From contig UCII01000020.1 of the NCBI GenBank assembly GCA_900472485.1, forward strand, positions 22,766 to 86,765: a DNA stretch of 64,000 nucleotides, in the 5' to 3' direction. Below the pieces are notes generated by a model, which was not told the origin of the DNA, did not search any database, and worked only from the letters and a program-made list of their open reading frames with translations. The position numbers and the translations under genes were made by a program. The stretch's first letter is position 1, and each line of letters starts with the position of its first letter. Shown here one piece after another: positions 42,026-50,010 of this stretch. This DNA is from Hyphomicrobiales bacterium (GTDB lineage Bacteria; Pseudomonadota; Alphaproteobacteria; Rhizobiales; Rhizobiaceae).

Positions 42026-42751
42026 ATGAACCAGGTCGTTTCCAGGGAAGTGTGGCTGGAGGCTCGCCGTCAACTGCTCGCCAGGGAAAAGGAGGCTACG
42101 CATCTTCGCGATCGCGTCAATGCGGAACGCCTGGCCTTGCCTTGGGTAAAGGTCGAGAAGGACTATGTTTTCGACACGCCGGCCGGCAAGAGGACGCTTG
42201 CCGATCTCTTCGACGGCCGCAGTCAGCTGATCATCTATCATTTCATGCTCGGTCCGGACTGGGATGCCGGATGCACCGGCTGCTCCTTCCTTGCCGATCA
42301 TTTCGATGGAACGCTTCCCCATCTCAACCATCACGATGTCACGCTGGTCGCCGTTGCCCGCGCGCCAATCGAAAAGATAGAGGCCTATAAGAAACGCATG
42401 GGCTGGAAGTTCCCATGGGTGTCGTCCTTCTCCAACGATTTCAATTTCGACTATCACGTCTCTTTCACCAAAGAGCAGCTTGCCGGTGAAAAGGTGTTCT
42501 ATAATTTCAGCGATATGGACGCCGCCAACGGCAATGACGAGTTGCCTGGTCTCAGCGCCTTCTACAAGGATGAAGCCGGCAATATCTTCCACACCTATTC
42601 CAGCTATGCCCGTGGAGGCGAGGAAATGATCGGTACGCTGATGATCCTCGACAATGCGCCGAAGGGCCGGAATGAAGGCCAGACCATGGATTTCGTGCGC
42701 CGTCACGACGAATATCAAGACGCGGCGAAGGCGGGCTCCTGCTGCCATTGA
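42026..42751 (+). CDS. DUF899 thioredoxin-like protein
   Basis: A 241-residue protein of the DUF899 family. The core is thioredoxin-like: KRTLADLFDGRSQLIIYHFM, then DAGCTGCSFLADH with a CxxC pair at the redox position, and WVSSFSNDFNFDYHVSF, FYKDEAGNIFHTYSSYARGGE typical of the family. The C-terminus ends SCCH. It may act as a disulfide reductase or peroxidase. GGAGGAGGGCG lies before the ATG. Divergent from the MarR regulator and probably controlled by it. Confidence 0.85.
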   Translation: MNQVVSREVWLEARRQLLAREKEATHLRDRVNAERLALPWVKVEKDYVFDTPAGKRTLADLFDGRSQLIIYHFMLGPDWDAGCTGCSFLADHFDGTLPHLNHHDVTLVAVARAPIEKIEAYKKRMGWKFPWVSSFSNDFNFDYHVSFTKEQLAGEKVFYNFSDMDAANGNDELPGLSAFYKDEAGNIFHTYSSYARGGEEMIGTLMILDNAPKGRNEGQTMDFVRRHDEYQDAAKAGSCCH

Positions 42752-42971
42752 AGCATGACGAGACTGTCAACTTTACGTCATGCGGCGCAAGGGGTCGAAT
42801 TATTACGTCTTGCGCCTAGTTAAGACCTGGAGCCTGCTCGCCGGGGAGCGACGGATCAACCGATTGACCATCGTTCGGCTGTTACGTTCATCGGCCATGA
42901 TGTGCTTGCGCCGACATCAGGCTCAGGATGAGACGGATGACCGCAACAATCACAGTAGGGAGAGAGATATC

Positions 42972-43748
42972 ATGGCAGAGAAGGGATATTTTGTCTGGTA
43001 CGAGCTGATGACGACGGACATGAAGGCGGCGGAAGCTTTCTATACCAAGGTCGTCGGCTGGGATGCGGCGGATGCCGGCATGCCTGATGTCGGCATGGAC
43101 TATACGCTGTTCAGCGCAGGCGCGGGGCCCGTTGCCGGTTTGATGATCCTGCCTGACGAGGCGAAGGCCATGGGGACGCCGCCTTGCTGGACCGGCTATA
43201 TCGGCGTTCCCAATGTCGACGAAGCCACCAAGACCGTTGTCGGGAAGGGCGGCAAGACCTATCGCGAGCCTACGGATATTCCAGGCGTGGGCCGATTCTC
43301 CGTCGTCTCCGATCCCTACGGTGCAGCGTTCTGCCTGTTCACGCCGCTGCCGGGCCAGGATTGGGAGCCGCCTGCTCCTGCGACACCGGGCTACTTCGGC
43401 TGGCACGAGCTCTATTCCAACGACGGACCGAAGGCCTTCGATTTCTACAGCGAGATGTTCGGCTGGGAGCTAAGCTCCGATTTCGACATGGGGCCCATGG
43501 GCAAGTACAAGATCTTCAAGATCGGCGACCGCGACTTCGGCGGTATCATGACCAAGCCGGCGGAAATACCCGTGGCTGCCTGGAACTTTTATATCAACGT
43601 CCCGGCGATCGACGCCGCGATCACCCGCATCACGGAAGGCGGCGGCAGGATCGTCAATGGCCCGATGGAGGTCCCCGGCGGCAGCTGGATCGTGCAGGCG
43701 ACCGATCCTCAGGGCGCGTTCTTCTCGCTCGTCGCGCCGGTGCGCTGA
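42972..43748 (+). CDS. Two-domain VOC (glyoxalase/bleomycin-resistance) protein
   Basis: A 258-residue protein made of two VOC domains (about 1-120 and 132-258); each begins similarly (YFVWYELMTTDMKAAEAFYTKVVGWD and YFGWHELYSNDGPKAFDFYSEMFGWE) and ends with DPYGAAFCLF or DPQGAFFSLV. It resembles the CFP30-type hydroxylase/antibiotic-resistance group by name only; substrate is unknown. GGGAGAGAG precedes ATG 42972. A palindromic repeat element begins just after its stop. Confidence 0.85.
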   Translation: MAEKGYFVWYELMTTDMKAAEAFYTKVVGWDAADAGMPDVGMDYTLFSAGAGPVAGLMILPDEAKAMGTPPCWTGYIGVPNVDEATKTVVGKGGKTYREPTDIPGVGRFSVVSDPYGAAFCLFTPLPGQDWEPPAPATPGYFGWHELYSNDGPKAFDFYSEMFGWELSSDFDMGPMGKYKIFKIGDRDFGGIMTKPAEIPVAAWNFYINVPAIDAAITRITEGGGRIVNGPMEVPGGSWIVQATDPQGAFFSLVAPVR

Positions 43749-43751
43749 TCT

Positions 43752-43872
43752 TTACCTCCCCTTGAGGGGGAGGTCGCCGCAAAGCGGCGGGGGGCATTCG
43801 GACCTGCAGAGATTGCCGCGGATCACCCCACCCCAGAGCTTCGCTCCGACCCTCCCCCTCAAGGGGAGGGTA
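43752..43872. repeat. Palindromic element with terminal inverted repeats between convergent genes
   Basis: The left end TTACCTCCCCTTGAGGGGGAGGT and the right end ACCCTCCCCCTCAAGGGGAGGGTAA are inverted copies of one another (22 to 25 bases; given here in pieces of the two hairpin arms). Inside are GCCGCAAAGCGGC and GAGCTTCGCTC hairpins. It has the size and layout of a REP-type or miniature element and fills the gap between the VOC and HerA-like genes. Confidence 0.7.
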
Positions 43873-43877
43873 ATCTT

Positions 43878-45392
43878 CTACCGCTTCAGGCTGCCAAGAA
43901 TGCCCCGCACCAGCGCCCGCCCAACCTGCGTCGCCACCGTGCGGGCCATGCTTTTCATCGTCGCTTCCAGGATCGTCTCGCGCTGATAGCCCGAACGGCC
44001 GCGGCTTGCCGGCTTGCTGCTGTCGCCGCCGAAGCCGGGTAGGGTCCAGCCATCGCCAGCACTCTCGCTCTGCGGCGCAGCCGCCTTGCGTGCCCGCTCC
44101 GTCAGGATTTCATAGGCGGATTCGCGGTCGATCGTCTGATCATAGACGCCGGCAACCGGACTGCCGTTGATGATGGCTTGACGCTCGCCATCCGTGACGG
44201 GGCCGATACGGCCGGATGGCGGGCGGATCAGCGTGCGTTCGACGATGGAAGGCGCACCCTTGCCCTCGAGCATCGATACCAGCGCCTCGCCGGTGCCGAG
44301 CGTTGTAATGACGGTGGCGCAATCGAAAGCGGGATTGGGGCGGAAGGTCGAGGCCGCCGTCTGCACGGCCTTCTGCTCGCGCGGCGTATAGGCGCGAAGC
44401 GCATGCTGCACGCGATTGCCGAGCTGCGCCAGCACCGTTTCCGGCACATCGAGCGGGTTCTGCGTGACGAAATAGACGCCGACGCCTTTGGAGCGGATCA
44501 GTCGCACCACTTGCTCCACGCGCTCGATCAGCACCTTCGGCGCATCGTTGAAGAGCAGATGCGCCTCATCGAAGAAAAAGACCAGCTTCGGCTTTTCCGG
44601 ATCACCGACCTCAGGCAGTTCCTCGAACAGCTCGGAGAGCAACCACAGCAGGAAGGTGGCATAGAGGCGCGGGTTCATCATCAGCTTGTCGGCCGCAAGC
44701 ACCGAGACCTGCCCGTAGCCATCGTTGCTGACGCGCATGATGTCGGAAATCTTCAGCGCCGGTTCGCCGAAGAAGTTTTCCGCGCCCTGCTGCTCGAGCA
44801 CGAGCATTGCGCGTTGAATCGAGCCGACGGAAGATTTCGAGATCAGGCCATATTTGCTGGAAAGCTCGCTCGCATTGTCGCCCATATAGTTCAGCAGCGC
44901 CTGCAGGTCCTTGAGATCGAGCAGCGCCAGGCCGTTCTCATCGGCAATCTTGAAGGCGATGTTGAGTACGCCTTCCTGCGCCTCGGACGCATCCATCAAG
45001 CGTGCCAACAACAGTGGTCCCATCTCGGCGATGGTAGTGCGCACGCGGTGGCCCTTTTCGCCATAGAGGTCCCAGAAGATGACTGGGAACTGATCGAATT
45101 CATAGGGTGAGAGACCGATTTCCTCGGCGCGCTTCAGCAGGAAATCCTTGGGCTCGCCCTTGACGGCGATACCCGAAAGATCGCCCTTGATGTCGGCACA
45201 GAAGACAGGCACGCCGGCCTTGGAAAATCCTTCCGCCAGCACCTGCAGCGTCACCGTCTTGCCGGTGCCCGTCGCGCCGGTGACGAGACCATGACGGTTG
45301 CCGAATTTCAGCGTCAGGAACTCGTCCTTATTGATGCTTTCATCGGGGTTGCGGCTCGCGCCGACGAAAATCTGTCCATCCTGCTGCGGCAT
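43878..45392 (-). CDS. HerA-like ATPase (DUF853/YjgR type)
   Basis: A 504-residue FtsK/HerA-superfamily ATPase. The Walker A motif is GATGTGKTVTLQ near residue 40, Walker B is LVFFFDEAHLLF near residue 275, and an arginine-rich region follows (FRPNPAFDCATVI). It likely uses ATP to move or remodel DNA or protein complexes; members of this family have no settled function. The C-terminus is variable and basic. Start at ATG 45392 with GGGAGACGAC upstream. Alone on its strand. Confidence 0.88.
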   Translation of the reverse strand: MPQQDGQIFVGASRNPDESINKDEFLTLKFGNRHGLVTGATGTGKTVTLQVLAEGFSKAGVPVFCADIKGDLSGIAVKGEPKDFLLKRAEEIGLSPYEFDQFPVIFWDLYGEKGHRVRTTIAEMGPLLLARLMDASEAQEGVLNIAFKIADENGLALLDLKDLQALLNYMGDNASELSSKYGLISKSSVGSIQRAMLVLEQQGAENFFGEPALKISDIMRVSNDGYGQVSVLAADKLMMNPRLYATFLLWLLSELFEELPEVGDPEKPKLVFFFDEAHLLFNDAPKVLIERVEQVVRLIRSKGVGVYFVTQNPLDVPETVLAQLGNRVQHALRAYTPREQKAVQTAASTFRPNPAFDCATVITTLGTGEALVSMLEGKGAPSIVERTLIRPPSGRIGPVTDGERQAIINGSPVAGVYDQTIDRESAYEILTERARKAAAPQSESAGDGWTLPGFGGDSSKPASRGRSGYQRETILEATMKSMARTVATQVGRALVRGILGSLKR

Positions 45393-45571
45393 GGTGTCGT
45401 CTCCCTTTGGGCGGCGGCACAGCAGCCTTTAAGGCTGCCAGGGCCATTCATCGATTTGTCCTGACACTGTTATAAGAACTCACAGGACGGGGGACAACCA
45501 TTCGCGTGGAGGTTCCGCTTCTGGTAGTATAACGAAGTCCGGCGCGGCTTGTGTCGGTTGCTTCATTCAGT

Positions 45572-45589
45572 TACGTTGACGTTAACGTT
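45572..45589 (+). promoter_or_regulatory. Three tandem NACGTT hexamers upstream of the glycine-rich protein
   Basis: TACGTT, GACGTT and AACGTT follow one another exactly, 20 bases before the GTG start. The first bases also read TTAC-N7-TTAA, close to the CtrA consensus. Function unproven. Confidence 0.4.
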
Positions 45590-45608
45590 ATAAAGGCAGG
45601 AGGCCACA

Positions 45609-46004
45609 GTGAACGAAGTTATTGATCAAATCGCGACCAAAGCCGGCATCGCTCCCGACCTTGCGGAAAAGGCCGTCGGCATGATTCTCGGTTTCCTGCA
45701 GCGCGAAGCTCCGGATGGTCCTGTCACCAAGATGATCGAATCCATCCCCGGCGCCTCCGATCTGGTTGCACAATATAACGGCGAGGAAACGGGTGGCGGC
45801 GGCCTGCTCGGCGGCCTGCTCAGCGCAGTTGGCGGTGGTGGCGGCCTGATGGCACTCGGCCAGCAGCTGATGAGCAGCGGTCTCAGCATGGGTGAAATCA
45901 GCTCGCTCGCCAAGGAGACGATTGCAACCGCCCGCCAGCATGCCGGCGACGAGGTGGTCGACCAGGTCGTCAATTCCGTTCCGGGCCTGCACCAATTCAT
46001 TTGA
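45609..46004 (+). CDS. Small helical glycine-rich protein (DUF2267/DUF937-like)
   Basis: A 131-residue protein starting at GTG 45609, with GGCAGGAGG upstream. Two helical regions (residues 1-55, IATKAGIAPDLAEKAVGMILGFL; 90-131, GLSMGEISSLAKETIATARQ) flank a glycine-rich hinge (GGGGLLGGLLSAVGGGGGL). I do not recognise the family with certainty; the pattern is like DUF2267 or DUF937 proteins of unknown role. No signal peptide. Followed by a good terminator. Confidence 0.7.
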   Translation: MNEVIDQIATKAGIAPDLAEKAVGMILGFLQREAPDGPVTKMIESIPGASDLVAQYNGEETGGGGLLGGLLSAVGGGGGLMALGQQLMSSGLSMGEISSLAKETIATARQHAGDEVVDQVVNSVPGLHQFI

Positions 46005-46024
46005 GGCTGCTATGCCTTGACAAG

Positions 46025-46056
46025 AAAGCCGCCGGCCAAATCCCGGCGGCTTTTTG
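46025..46056 (+). terminator. Rho-independent terminator after the glycine-rich gene
   Basis: Stem GCCGCCGG / CCGGCGGC (46028-46035 and 46043-46050) with a 7-base loop and TTTTT tail. Confidence 0.88.
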
Positions 46057-46140
46057 TTGTTCAGAAGGCAGGCCGACCTCGCCAAGTTGCGCCCTGTTAG
46101 AACGCAACAGCTGGCCTCTATCGGCTGATCTTCTTCAGGA

Positions 46141-47661
46141 TCAGATCTTCCTGCCCTTCGGCGTCCCGTCGATCTCATGCCATTTGCGGCCGTCGCGTTC
46201 GATGAGTTCGTCGGCGCAGGCCGGGCCGGTGCTGCCGGGAGCGTAAGGATCGGGTTTGCCGCCCTCTGCCCAGAGGTCTAGGAAGGGCTGCACCGCCGCC
46301 CAGCCGGCTTCGATGCCATCGGCGCGCTGGAAGAGCGTCTGGTCGCCGACGAAGAGTTCGTAGAACAGGCTTTCGTAACCGGTCTGATTGCCGATATCGA
46401 AACTGTCGGCGTAGCGGAAGTCGAGCGAAACCGGCGCTGTTTTCAGCACCAGCCCCGGCGATTTGATCGAGATTTCCATATCGAGGCCCTCGTCGGGCTG
46501 CACCTGGATGATGAGCCTGTTCGGCGGCAGTTCGGGGCGGGATTCGTGGCGCGGGAACTGGGCGAAGGGAACCGGCCGGAAGGTGATGACCACTTCCGTA
46601 TCCCGCGCCTTCATCGCCTTGCCCGTGCGCAGATAGAAGGGCACACCAGCCCAGCGCCATGTATCGACCAGGAGTTTCAACGCCACGAAGGTTTCGGTGT
46701 TGCTGTCGGGCGCGACATCGGGTGTCTGGGTAAAGGCCGGCAGATCCCTGCCGGCAATAGGCCCGGCCGTATAGGCGCCGCGCACGCCGTTCTTGATTGC
46801 CTCCTCCCGCGAGTAGACGCGCAGGGCCTTCAGCACCTTGCCCTTTTCATTGCGGATGGATTCGGCATCGAAGCTGTTCGGCGGCTCCATCGCCACCATT
46901 GCCAGCAGCTGGAAGAGATGGTTCGGCACCATGTCGCGAAGCGCGCCGGTCGCATCGTAGAATTTGCCGCGCGTGCCGACGTCCACAAGCTCGGCCGCCG
47001 TGATCTGCACGTGGTCGATATAGTTGTTGTTCCATAATGCCTCGATCATCATGTTGGCGAAGCGTGTCGTCATGATGTTCTGCACGGTTTCCTTGCCGAG
47101 GAAATGGTCGATGCGATAGATCTGACTTTCGGACACATGGTTCAGCAACCGCGCATTCAAAGCCTGTGCCGAGGCAAGATCGTGGCCAAAGGGTTTTTCG
47201 ATCGCGATGCGGCGGAAAGCCCCGGTGGCCTCGTTCATCAGCCCGTTTTCGGAGAGTTTCTCGGCGATATCGCCGAAGAAGCGGGGTGGCACGGCGAAAT
47301 AAAAGGCCGCGTTGGCGCTCGGCGCATGCGAGAGATAATCCGAAATTTCCTTGTAGACGCCGTTCTGGGTGAAATCGCCGGAGATGTAGCTGATGCGCTT
47401 GCGCAGGCTCTGCCATGCCGCCTGCCGCTCAGAATCGTCCATGTCCCCCGATGTCTTCAGGAACGATTCCAGGCGATCTAGCAGCATCTCGACACCGCCG
47501 GTTTCGATGCCGATGCCGAGGATATGCAAGTCCTCGCCGATAAGCCCGCTGCGGGTCATGTTGATCAGCGTCGGGATCAGCAGGCGCCGGGTGAGATCGC
47601 CCGCGGCGCCGAAGATCACGAATGTCAGCGGCGGGGCCGGTGCGACGTCAGGGGTGGTCAT
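46141..47661 (-). CDS. zwf: Glucose-6-phosphate 1-dehydrogenase (Zwf paralogue)
   Basis: A 506-residue enzyme oxidising glucose-6-phosphate with NAD(P)+ to 6-phosphogluconolactone. The coenzyme motif is GAAGDLTRRLLIP, the substrate-binding motif RIDHFLGKE lies near residue 185, and EKPFGHDLASA and the C-terminal WAEGGKP are typical. Start at ATG 47661 follows GGAGATG. It stands alone: pgl and edd, which usually follow zwf in rhizobia, are absent, and the first strand motif differs from the common GGTGDLAERKLLP, so this may be a second copy of the enzyme. Confidence 0.9.
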   Translation of the reverse strand: MTTPDVAPAPPLTFVIFGAAGDLTRRLLIPTLINMTRSGLIGEDLHILGIGIETGGVEMLLDRLESFLKTSGDMDDSERQAAWQSLRKRISYISGDFTQNGVYKEISDYLSHAPSANAAFYFAVPPRFFGDIAEKLSENGLMNEATGAFRRIAIEKPFGHDLASAQALNARLLNHVSESQIYRIDHFLGKETVQNIMTTRFANMMIEALWNNNYIDHVQITAAELVDVGTRGKFYDATGALRDMVPNHLFQLLAMVAMEPPNSFDAESIRNEKGKVLKALRVYSREEAIKNGVRGAYTAGPIAGRDLPAFTQTPDVAPDSNTETFVALKLLVDTWRWAGVPFYLRTGKAMKARDTEVVITFRPVPFAQFPRHESRPELPPNRLIIQVQPDEGLDMEISIKSPGLVLKTAPVSLDFRYADSFDIGNQTGYESLFYELFVGDQTLFQRADGIEAGWAAVQPFLDLWAEGGKPDPYAPGSTGPACADELIERDGRKWHEIDGTPKGRKI

Positions 47662-47833
47662 GCGCGCATCTCCTTCTGACGGCCATATTCGGGGCTTCTG
47701 GACGACATCGACTATCTCCTCGGAGCTATTGCTGTTTCAGCTTTGGCTATGGATGTTCTAGCGCGGGCCGGCGCCGGTTGTCGATGGGATCGACGCATCG
47801 CCATCAGCCGGCATTTCGGGGCTCATAAATGAC

Positions 47834-48604
47834 TTATTTCTTCACCGCGACCAGGAAGAGCCGCGGAAAGCGCAACAGCACCTTGCCGTCGACAAGCGGC
47901 GGATAGGCCCGCTCGATATGCTTCAAATATTTGGCGGTGAAGGCATCGCGATGCTCGGCACCGGCATGGTCAAGATAGGGGCGCAGGCCTGTGCCCTTCA
48001 CCCATTCGACGATGGCCGCTGCGTTTTCCAGCGCGTGATTATAGTTCGTGTGCCAGATATCGACGCGAGCCGACTTGCCGATCAGCCTGTTGTAATAGAC
48101 CGAGGGCGCGGGCAGGGGATTACGGCGCACGCTCTTCTTCGCAAAGGCATCGCTCCAAGGACCATTCTTGGCCGTCTCCTCCATCATCAGATGGCTCTGT
48201 TCGGTCAGATTGTCGGGCATCTGCACGGCAAGCACGCCGCCAGGCTTCAGCCCGTCCATCAGGTGGTCGAGGAGGTCGAGATGATTGGGCAGCCACTGAA
48301 ACACGGCATTGGCAAAGAGCAGATCCACGGGCTCTTCCGGCCGCCATGCGGCGAGATCGGCCTTGACGAAGCTTGTGCCCGGCAGGCGCTTGCGCGCCGC
48401 CTCCAGCATATTGTCGTCGCTGTCGAGGCCGGAAACGCCAGCGACGCCGTATCGTTCGACGATAAGTTCCGTCGAATTGCCTGGGCCGCAACCGAGGTCG
48501 ATCGCGCGTTCGATACGCTCCAGTGGCACCTGTGCCAGCAGATCGCGCGCGGGGCGCGTGCGTTCATCCTCGAATTTCACATATTGGCCGGCAGACCATG
48601 CCAT
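47834..48604 (-). CDS. tam: Trans-aconitate 2-methyltransferase
   Basis: A 256-residue SAM-dependent methyltransferase that methylates trans-aconitate, a by-product that inhibits the citrate cycle. The SAM motif is AIDLGCGPGNSTELI near residue 35, followed by GLDSDDNMLEAA and LLFANAVFQWLPNH; the N-terminal MAWSAGQYVKFEDERTRPA is the usual Tam opening. ATG 48604 follows GAGGAAACG. It is 57 bases downstream of the alcohol dehydrogenase gene on the same strand. Confidence 0.92.
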   Translation of the reverse strand: MAWSAGQYVKFEDERTRPARDLLAQVPLERIERAIDLGCGPGNSTELIVERYGVAGVSGLDSDDNMLEAARKRLPGTSFVKADLAAWRPEEPVDLLFANAVFQWLPNHLDLLDHLMDGLKPGGVLAVQMPDNLTEQSHLMMEETAKNGPWSDAFAKKSVRRNPLPAPSVYYNRLIGKSARVDIWHTNYNHALENAAAIVEWVKGTGLRPYLDHAGAEHRDAFTAKYLKHIERAYPPLVDGKVLLRFPRLFLVAVKK

Positions 48605-48661
48605 GAGCGTTTCCTCTTTCTGGATTGCCGTTTCTTCCGATGCGCATAGCACCTGGATATA

Positions 48662-49702
48662 TCAGAACCGTGTAATGACGCTGATGCCTTTGCCCTCGGC
48701 TTTATCCAGCGACATCAGCGCAGGTACAGCCTCTTCCAGGCTGATCCTGCGTCCGATGAGCTTTTGCGGCGCGATCTTGCCGGCGGTGAGCATGTCGAGC
48801 ATGGCATCGTAACGCCAGGCCTGCATGCCGTGGCTGCCATAGATTTCCAGCTCATGGCCGATGACCTGCGCCATCGGGATCTGCGGCGTCGCATAATCGC
48901 CGAGCATGAGGCCAACCTGCACATGCCGGCCGCGCCGCCGCAGATTTTTGATGGAGTTGAAGCAGGTGGCGGGGTGGCCGAGCGCATCGATCGAGACATG
49001 CGCGCCCCCCTTGGTGATCTCGCGCACCGCCTCCACGACATCGGCGACCTCAGCCGCATTGATCGTCGCCACCGCGCCGCATTCGCGGGCGAAGGCGAGC
49101 TTCTCGTCGGAAATGTCGATGGCGATGGCATTGGCGCCAAGGGCGCTGGCGATCATGATCGCCGACAGGCCGACGCCGCCGCAGCCATGCAGGGCGATCC
49201 ATTCGCCCGGCCGCGTCTTCGCCTGGTCGGCAACGGCGCGGAAGGAAGTAGCGAAGCGGCAGCCGAGGCTTGCCGCCGTCGCATCGTCGACCGTCTCCGG
49301 CAGGTGGACGAGATTGGTGTCGGCATAGTCGATCGCAACATATTCGGCGAAGGAGCCCCAATGGGTGAAGCCCGGCTGGAACTGGCTGGGGCAAACCTGC
49401 TGATTGCCGGAATGGCACTCGGCGCAATGGCCGCAGCCGGAGACGAAGGGAACGGTGACGCGATCGCCCACCTTGAAGCGGACGACGCCGCGCCCGGCGG
49501 CCACCACCTTGCCGGCAAGCTCGTGGCCCGGCACATGCGGCAGCCTGATATCGGGGTCATGTCCCATCCAGCCATGCCAGTCGCTGCGGCAAAGGCCAGT
49601 CGCACCGACGGCGATAACGACGCCATCTTCGCCGGGTGTCGGGTCGGGCAGGGTACGGATTTCGGGTGTTGCCTCGAAGGCCTCGTAATACATCGCTTTC
49701 AT
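48662..49702 (-). CDS. Zinc-dependent alcohol dehydrogenase
   Basis: A 346-residue medium-chain dehydrogenase. The catalytic zinc region has GLCRSDWHGWMGHDP and HVPGHELAGKV; the structural zinc loop is SGCGHCAECHSGNQQVC with four cysteines. The Rossmann motif ALHGCGGVGLSAIMIA lies near residue 168. Substrate is not determined. GGGAG precedes ATG 49702; the upstream extension contains a hairpin and is not used. Divergent from the aminotransferase gene. Confidence 0.9.
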   Translation of the reverse strand: MKAMYYEAFEATPEIRTLPDPTPGEDGVVIAVGATGLCRSDWHGWMGHDPDIRLPHVPGHELAGKVVAAGRGVVRFKVGDRVTVPFVSGCGHCAECHSGNQQVCPSQFQPGFTHWGSFAEYVAIDYADTNLVHLPETVDDATAASLGCRFATSFRAVADQAKTRPGEWIALHGCGGVGLSAIMIASALGANAIAIDISDEKLAFARECGAVATINAAEVADVVEAVREITKGGAHVSIDALGHPATCFNSIKNLRRRGRHVQVGLMLGDYATPQIPMAQVIGHELEIYGSHGMQAWRYDAMLDMLTAGKIAPQKLIGRRISLEEAVPALMSLDKAEGKGISVITRF

Positions 49703-49734
49703 GGGAGTGCTCCCTCTCTCCTGACGATCCCTAT

Positions 49735-49759
49735 GGTCCATCACTTCGGGTGATGGACC
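49735..49759. other. Perfect hairpin GGTCCATCAC-TTCGG-GTGATGGACC
   Basis: Ten paired bases with a 5-base loop, 33 bases upstream of the alcohol dehydrogenase start on its template side. No T-run. Either a 5'-leader hairpin or a palindromic operator. Confidence 0.6.
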
Positions 49760-49896
49760 CATTCGTCAAGCTGTTGTTTCGACGCATGAAAATTGCGCTA
49801 TGAATGCGATATCGGGCGCTTTGTTGCAAATGGATTTTGCCGCGCAGTTTCTGCTTGACCCTTAGGTTACGCGGTTATTTGTTCGTCGCCATCTCA

Positions 49897-49994
49897 AGCA
49901 ATTCCGCCAAAGCGCGGTCACGGCTTTCCGTCCGGAGTTGCGAGAAAACAAAGAGATGGAGCGGTTCCGCAATCCCGCGAAAGCTGAACCGCTC
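49897..49994. repeat. Dispersed palindromic repeat in the ilvE-like leader
   Basis: Contains GGCTTTCCGTCCGGAGTTGCG and AAAACAAAGAGAT followed by a hairpin with arms GAGCGGTT (49959-49966) and AACCGCTC (49987-49994). The second hairpin ends three bases before the AGGGAGG of the aminotransferase gene. It belongs to the same family as 61421-61478 and 63977-64000. Confidence 0.7.
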
Positions 49995-50010
49995 AAAGGG
50001 AGGAAATACC

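Larger units (their letters stand above)
49703..50010. promoter_or_regulatory. Divergent region between alcohol dehydrogenase and aminotransferase
   Basis: Three hundred and eight bases without a gene. It holds a perfect 10-base hairpin (49735-49759) and a dispersed palindromic repeat (49897-49994) that reaches the aminotransferase ribosome site. Confidence 0.5.

Noticed and set aside
49735..49759. Rho-independent terminator at the perfect hairpin
   Set aside because: It lies upstream of both divergent genes and lacks a T-run on either strand.
49804..50010. N-terminal extension of the aminotransferase
   Set aside because: Encoded by repeat DNA; AGGGAGG directly precedes ATG 50011.
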